Assembly (NCBI RefSeq): GCF_020520425.1
Contig: NC_079487.1
Location: 113,184,141-113,248,140, forward strand
Source of the DNA: Spinacia oleracea
Taxonomy: Eukaryota; Streptophyta; Magnoliopsida; Caryophyllales; Amaranthaceae
Length of the DNA: 64,000 nucleotides
Direction of reading: 5' to 3'
The notes under the pieces are model-generated. The model was not told where the DNA came from and did not search any database. It saw nothing but the letters and a program-made list of their open reading frames with translations. Of the stretch, positions 57,701-64,000 are shown one piece after another. Positions within the stretch are counted from its first letter, which is position 1, and every line of letters starts with the position of its first letter. The position numbers and the translations under genes were made by a program.

Positions 57701-59577
57701 TCCCGCGCTGAAACTGAGACCTCATTTGCCTATCCTCGTCCATCTGTGGATCCGAGGACAAACTCATGCCAGACAAAGCAGCTACAAGATCTGCAGCAGC
57801 ATGTGGGCCATTCGAGTTGCCATGATGAGAACTCGGACTGCTGATGCTTCTTTTCTCCATAGAGTTAACCCGGCCATCACCAGCTCCAGCTGTGGGGATC
57901 CGAGGGCTAGGGGCTCTAGCAATGAGCTGAGGATCAGGAGTGGTGCTCCTTGACAGGGAAGCACCTAGAGCAGAAGCATAACTAAGAGAAGCTGAAACAT
58001 CAGCATTGTGGTTTGATGAAATGCCTTGTATATTTCCACCAACGCGCAAAGCATCTGTTGATGATAAGGGAGCCAACTGAGCCTCTGAAGTAGCAATGTT
58101 TTCATCAAAAGCATTACGGCTAGCAGGACGAGAAGGAATCCTTCCAGCAGAGGTGGAATTATTCAAGTCATCCTGTTTTAGAAACCAATCTTCAAATCAG
58201 AATACAAATTGTGGCAACTTGAAACAAAAATTGTGGGAATAAGTAAACTTCCAAACTGGTGTAAGGACTACAGACAAATTAAACCCAAGAAAGGTACCAC
58301 AATTCACAAACGAGCATCCATAGTCACACCAGAATCATCAATTTTATAAGTCTGCTCAGGTGCACAGTGACCCTAAAGTTCAAGCCAAAAAATTGGCAGT
58401 TACTCATTGTGAATTTACCATCCACTTATATTCAAATCTTTCCTATACCACTTATAAATTATAATCACTCCTATAACCTAACCAGCCGGGTTCTCGCATC
58501 AGTTATATCAAGCTTATAAATAAAAACAGAAGAACCATCAAAAAAGTTTTATTTAAACACCCAAGTTCCTCACAAGTCACAACCTTTCCAATTTAAGTAC
58601 AAAGTACCTACTATTATTTGACTACTCAGATCTTAACATCAAAATAAAATCACACAATATACTCCTTAGAATAGTCTAAGAAATATAGCCTAAAATAGAT
58701 ATATCTTCAACTCCAAACTGCTAGATTGTCAACTGCTTAACATTCAACATTCTCAAAACATACAACTTCATCTAAAAAAACATAATCTTTGCCCTAAAAT
58801 GAAATAACTATGTCTTCCAAACAAAAATCTAAGATAAACCCTAATAATTACATCATAAATAAAATAAAATCAAAACTCTGGTAACACAATAATAATTACC
58901 TGAAATATTTCAGCAATGCTTTTTTGCCTACTCCCTAACCCTAATCCAGGCAACCCAACACCACTCCACTCACTCTGCCCATTTTCCTCCTCCTTCTGAC
59001 TATTAAACCCTTTGGAAAACAAGGAACTCCCACCGTTATTATTACCCTCGACATTGTTATTATTATTAATCCCATTATTACCATTATTGTTATTTCCATT
59101 AAACTCATCCCCTCTATTACTATTATTATGATTATTGTTATTACTTACCTTCCTCCTATCTCCAATACCCCCAAGCCCAGGTCCAGGCCCTCCACCACCA
59201 CCGTTGCCGCCCCACCTCTGCGCATACCTCCAATCTTCCTTAGACAACAATGGCGGCGGCAACCTAGGGTTCATATTGACATTCGAATAGTAGTAATCAA
59301 TGTAAGCTGGATTAGACCTCAGCTCTTCCTCCGACACCTCTCGGCCTACACCTCCATCTCCTCCGGAGAATATACCTCCAGCGGCGGAGAGTGAGCCATC
59401 GACAGTCGGCGGAGCCGACGGACTTCGGAAAATGTCGTAGCCTCTCTCCCTTTCTCTTTCCCTTTCCCTCAACATAATCCCTAGCTCTTTCCCTACTAAT
59501 TCATCGCCATAATCGATCGATCGAACTCCGACTTCTGAACTCATCTTTGAATAACTCTCCGTTATCATTCCATCCAC
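51781..59577 (-). CDS. PUM: Pumilio-family RNA-binding protein (APUM1/2/3-like), 1044 aa, nine exons
   Basis: Exons 59577-58900, 58172-56707, 56623-56482, 56376-56269, 55881-55669, 55562-55452, 54386-54192, 52261-52087 and 51827-51781 close in frame (3135 nt). It binds 3' UTRs and represses or destabilises mRNAs in the cytoplasm. The N-terminus has the plant PUM motif [17 protein letters not shown] (near residue 50), a Gly-rich stretch and an Asn-rich tract (about 140-185); a nucleic-acid-binding NABP-like region follows. The Pumilio homology domain covers about residues 700-1040 with eight repeats. Recognition triplets 1 to 8 read SRQ, NYQ, CRQ, NHQ, CRQ, NYQ, SNE, NYQ, which predicts the canonical UGUANAUA target. 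Met4 may also serve as start. Introns of 1.07 and 1.83 kb occur near the end. No damage is seen. Confidence 0.96.
52262..54191 (-). other. large last-but-one intron of the Pumilio gene
   Basis: 1.93-kb intron between exons 7 and 8. Only short chance frames on both strands; no nested gene or clear transposon is recognised. Confidence 0.65.
54885..54970. repeat. 34-bp tandem duplication in a Pumilio intron
   Basis: TCTGAATACCACGAGAAACT recurs at 54891 and 54925 (period 34), with a partial third unit TCTGAATATG at about 54959. It sits in intron 6. Confidence 0.7.
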
Positions 59578-61548
59578 TTCCGGAAATCAAGAAAAAAATT
59601 AAAAGTTTTGAAGAACACAACAAAAATCGAACCTTTTTGTTAAGTTTGAGCTTAAATTTGGGAGGAAAAAAAAGAGAGAGAGAAAATTAGGTTGAATGTT
59701 TGGTGTTACCGAGATCGAAAAATCCCAGGAAAAAGGGTTTTCGCCATTGTTGTGAATTTAAGAGAGAGTGTGTGAGGAGTGAGGAGAGAGGAGAGAGAAA
59801 AGGGGGGAAAAGAAAAGAAGAAGGGAGTGATAAGCACGAGACGAGGGGAAATGTAGACCGTTAGATAAAGGGAAGATGACGGCAGAGATTGAATCTGATG
59901 GTTAGATTTGTGTATCACAGACAGTGGCTGATGAAGAAGAGAAGGGTTTGGTTTTTCCCTTGTTTAGGGTTTTTAATTTTTGCCGAGTGAATACTTTACT
60001 AATTAATTAATTACTGGATTTGTTTTTATTTTTTTTCGGGGGAAGTTAGGATATTTTATTTATTTAATGATGAAATATAAAATACAAAAATATATAAAAA
60101 TGGTAATTTTAAGGCAAAACTGAATCACGTCATGTAAGGAGGCAAGTACCCACTGAAATTATGGGAAGTGTGACAGAAGAGAGAGAAAGTGAAGAGAGAG
60201 AAAGTTTTATAATGTAGGGGTTTTGTTCTATTGGAGATACCCTTGGTTCTTGGAGTTGGGCCCATTCTTCCATTGACAACAAACCATCAAACCAAACAAC
60301 CCTAAACAATGCCTTATTCTTTATCAAACTCTTTAATATCTGGCTTTGGCTATTCCTCCTCTTGTGGGCTTTTTGATAATTGATTAATGTCTTACACCAA
60401 ATAAGAGTTTTTCTTCCCTGTAATGCCAAAGAGGCCCTATAAACTTTCGCACTATAGATTATAAATGGTGGTGATAACATGATTGATTTATCGAGATATA
60501 AGGCTTGAAGCACATTGCATAATGTTGAATTAAATAGTATTCTGTCTAAATAGTCTTCATTGTAACCGTACGTTTTAACTCTTAAAGCATCTTCAGTGGT
60601 TGTTGCTAGGCACTAGCTTAAAATTTATAAAACTTTCAAGCTAATAGCTAGACCATTGGAGTGAAGATAATAAATTAACTTGGCCAAGCAAATTAGCTCC
60701 CAAATTTGTCAAATAAATAATTGACAAGTAGAACAAGTAGGACCAATTTAAATAACAAGCTATTTGCCAGCCATTGGAGCATAAATTAACTAGACAATGA
60801 AATAGCTTGAAATCTTATGTGGCATAACAAGCTAATTGTCAAATTAGCTTACTATTGGAGATGTTCTTTAGTAGTCATGCATAATATAGCGCATTTATTA
60901 ATGGGATTTTGGGTTGGTTGCCCACAAACGCACAACATAAATGAGAGTATTTGCGGAATTGACACGTTTGAAGGAACTAATATTGGGCTTATTGAGTCCT
61001 CGCTCTGCATAGATTAGCTTTCTCACCATTATCTTATCTTAAGAAAGAACGTGGTTGAGCTATTACGGATTTACGGAGTAGCTAATTAGCTAGCAATATG
61101 GAAGGAAAGTAATGGGTCATTTTTCCGTATATTTTATATTTTGTTGTCAAACATGATTTACTCTCTTTGTTTTTAACTAAATGTTCTACTCGCTTCTCAT
61201 TTTGGTGTTTTGTAAAGCTTTTTTTAAAGGGAAATGCTTTGTAAAGTTTACTTGACATATTTCTATTGATGTTCTCTGTTACGGATCCTTCTCTAGATTT
61301 CGGACTTATTCATCAATAAAAAAAATCTACTCAACTTGGAAAACTAGAATAAGATAGAAGAATAATAATATCTTCCAAAATACTTAATATCCCAAAATAT
61401 ACAGGGGATACATATCTTCATATATTATAACTAACTCCCCTAGTCTTCCATCAAAAGGAGAAGAAAAAAAAACACCCCTGGTCTGTCACACAATCGTTTC
61501 ACTAACGTGCATTGATAGAGATGAAATTCTCTTAGGATATTCACTTAG
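59578..61548. other. Pumilio promoter and intergenic DNA
   Basis: The Pumilio 5' leader includes GAGA/CTCT tracts (59660-59800). Beyond about 60 kb there is AT-rich intergenic DNA with one MITE (60583-60870). No other gene. Confidence 0.55.
60583..60870. mobile_element. MITE-like element with AAAGCATCTYCA ends
   Basis: About 288 bp. The left end TTAAAGCATCTTCAGTGGTT is matched by the inverted right end TATTGGAGATGTTCTTTA. The interior has repeated AAGCTA/TAGCTT words. The ends resemble Tourist-like or hAT-like MITEs; the short target duplication is not clear. Confidence 0.5.
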
Positions 61549-64000
61549 GATATTTGATGTATATTAGACTTCTGGTCATATTAGTTTACCTAATCCAATT
61601 AGGATTAATATTGTAATCCCTATATATGTGATCAATGGAATACACTTCATTGCAATGAGTTTCTCATAATCTAACATGATATCACGGCTTAGGTTGTAAA
61701 GGTCGCTTCCACAAAATTCTTACCCTTTTAATTAGTCTGGCCTTGGTACTCGTCGTGTTGCGTCCCACAATACTTTCGCTTGCTTATCTCTTTTCCCGGA
61801 GATTTATTAGCGCATCCTCCTTAGTATCACAAATTAAAAGTTTCCTTCTTATTTGTTTGCTTTTGTTTTTACGTTAAGTAGTAGTTTTCCCCTATTACCA
61901 TTATGGGCAAAGATGGTGAGACGTTTTCTCCACCGACTTCAGAATTTCACCCGACATTGGGAGTCAACAATATCAAGAACATTATCCCTCTTATTCTTGA
62001 TCGTGAAAAGGTACAATATTTCAATTGGGTTGAATTATTTGAATGTCATGTTCATGCTTTTAATTTTCTAGATCACGTAGATTTAAATACTCCTGAACCT
62101 ACCGATATTTTGAACCTTTGTGGAAGCGTTTAGATTCGATTGTGAAATAATGGATCTATGGGAGAATATCTAATGACTTATTGCAAATAATCCTCCGCTG
62201 GGGAGATACGGCACAACAAATCTGGAACAAACTCAAGGGTATTTTCCAAGCTAACAAAAACACCCGGGCATTATTTCTTGATAATCAATTCACTACTTTG
62301 CATTTGAATAATTTTTTCGACATTAATTCTTATTCCACTCACTTGAAAGTGTTGGCAGATCAATTGGCTAATGTTGATCAACCGGTGACGGAACAAAAGT
62401 TAGTCTTACGTCTTGTTAAAGGTCTTGTGAATACTGATTTTGACAACATGGCAACCATGATCCAACAAACATATCCTCTCCCTAATTTTGAGAATGCTTG
62501 GAATCGCCTTCTTACTGAAGAAGAAAGACGTTCACATGACACTAGTGGCCAAAGAGTCGCCTTTATTGCTTCACCACCACCGGCAGCAAATCCTCAACCA
62601 CCAGAACCACCTCGCAAAAACGCAAGTGGTGGCAGAAGGGGTGGTGGTGGTCGTGGCCGGCGTGGCGGTAGAGGTCATGGTCGCAGACGAGGTAGGGGAA
62701 ATGGTGGAAAGCAACACAATAACCAGCCCCAACAACATGTCCAGCATCAACAGAATTAGGCCAACCTAATTCATGTACAATGGCCACAGCAGCAACAGTG
62801 GGCCGTTGCACCATTTCCATATCCACAACATTCGGCCCACTATCAACAAGCCCAAGTTGCACCAGCTACCTTCCAGTAGGCACGCTTTTGCCCAACACAA
62901 CTATAGGCTGACCTTGGGCCCAACCCAGCTCCCCTTTAGGCTCATCTTGGCTAATACCTCACTTACCCAGTATAACAGCAGGCCCAACAGTATTATTTAG
63001 AACCAATGACGCCCACGGATTTAGGAAATTCGTTTTCCACCATGGCTTTGTCTAAAGATCAATATTCGTACGTGGACTCTAGAGCAACTTCTCACATGAC
63101 CAACAACGTAGGAACTCTCATGCTTCTATTTAATTTAAGCACTAATAATCATATTATAGTTGGTAATGGTCATCGCATTCCAGTCACAAGTTATGGTCAT
63201 AATACCCTTCCCCACCCCATACCACCCTTAGCATTAAGGAATGTCCTTCTTACACCTCAAATTATGAAAAACCTAATTTCAGTCCGTAAATTCACAATTG
63301 ATTATAAAGTTTCTATTAAGTTTGGCCCTAGTGATTTTTCTATGAAGGATCTTCGTATGGAGAATATAATAATGAGATGTGATAGCCCGTGGGACCTATA
63401 TCCTGTCACCACGTCTACACCATCCACATATCTTGCAACCGCCTTCATCGCGTCATCCTCCACCACTTGGCATAGTCTCCTTGGGCACCCGGGACCGCAT
63501 AATTTTAAGCTTTCTTAGATCTAAAAATTTTATTTCTTGTAATAAGGAACATAATTCCAGTTTTTAAAATTATTGTCAATTAGGAAATATTCTCGTTTGC
63601 CGTTTAATAGTTAAATAAGTACTACATCATCTGCTTTTGATATAATACATGCTGACTTGTGGACTTCCTCTATTCGTAGCTTGAAAGGAAGAAAATATTA
63701 TTTAGTACTGCTGGACGACTTTAATTAGTCACTTTGTGTGGACAATTCCCCTTCAACACAAATCTCAGGCTTTCCAATCTTTCTTGAACTTTAGACAATA
63801 TGTCCTTACTCAATTTGAGTGTCTTGTTAAATCTTTCCAACGACCATGGAAGGGGATTTGATAATGACTCGTTTAAATTATTTTGTGTTAAGAATGGGAT
63901 GATTTTCTTGTTCTCTTGTCCACACACCTCATCCCAAAATGGTAAGGTTGAACGCATAATTAAAACAATTAATAACAATGTCACGAACACTACTCTTTCA
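61549..64000 (+). mobile_element. Ale-like Copia retrotransposon, broken, runs off right edge
   Basis: Fossil. A short LTR of about 130 bp ends CTAACA at 61676, followed by a primer-site-like TGATATCACGGCT. A UBN2-type gag region follows (about 61903-62760) whose end is Gly/Arg-rich, then protease traces (YVDSRATSHMT near 63070) and integrase traces (WHSLLGHPG near 63470, HTSSQNGK-like near 63930). The 3' part is outside the window. Several breaks are evident, so this copy is dead. The short LTR and gag type point to the Ale lineage. Confidence 0.8.

Noticed and set aside
63721-63990. 89-aa minus-strand frame
   Set aside because: It is antisense to integrase traces of the Ale-like Copia and has no domain of its own.

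Overview
This is plant nuclear DNA, almost certainly spinach (Spinacia oleracea) or a very close chenopod relative. The seven-exon gene at 12.6-15.3 kb encodes a 472-residue rubisco activase that agrees, as far as I remember it, with the known spinach protein. Other plant signs are GT-AG introns, Angela/BARE-type and Ale-type Copia elements, Tat-type Gypsy, a Mutator-like element, Stowaway MITEs, and lectin receptor kinase, GARP and Pumilio genes.

Left part (1-12 kb). A same-family Angela Copia copy runs off the left edge and has inserted into a Tat-like Gypsy fragment with antisense coding-like blocks; this abuts the 3' end of another old Copia. Next comes a very young-looking Mutator-like element (6071-11551). 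It has 138-bp terminal inverted repeats differing at one base, a spliced 1047-aa transposase, and a second, antisense gene for a small GRF-type zinc-finger protein with a C-terminal membrane segment, preceded by a CAA/CAG-rich leader. This two-gene MULE is the best candidate for something under-described.

Rubisco activase (RCA) follows, about 1.1 kb beyond the MULE. Its promoter holds a Stowaway MITE and a palindromic G-box. Intron 1 ends in a degenerate tandem array whose last unit is the real acceptor and the start of exon 2. The last intron begins with a TAA that is in frame when the intron is not removed, which explains the short and long isoforms.

16.1-29.2 kb is a nest. A short-LTR, coding-decayed Copia element (TSD ACACA) was entered by a 10.5-kb Angela Copia (1434-bp LTRs, TSD ATATT, PBS and PPT visible, roughly five LTR differences). 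29.2-37.3 kb is AT-rich intergenic DNA with MITEs, a small poly(A) retroposon with 17-bp target duplications, tandem repeats and palindrome clusters.

The right half (37.3-59.6 kb) is gene-rich: an L-type lectin receptor kinase (+), a domesticated hAT/BED-finger gene (-) divergent from a gene of unknown function (+), a thaumatin-like protein (+), a LUX/MYBC1-like GARP factor (-), and a nine-exon Pumilio RNA-binding protein (-) whose eight repeats predict the UGUANAUA target. The window closes with a broken Ale-like Copia running off the right edge. The host genes do not look like one pathway; this is an ordinary euchromatic stretch beside a transposon-rich one.

All family calls come from reading the sequence and from memory; no database search was run. 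Exon coordinates were derived by splice-site reading and checked for frame closure.
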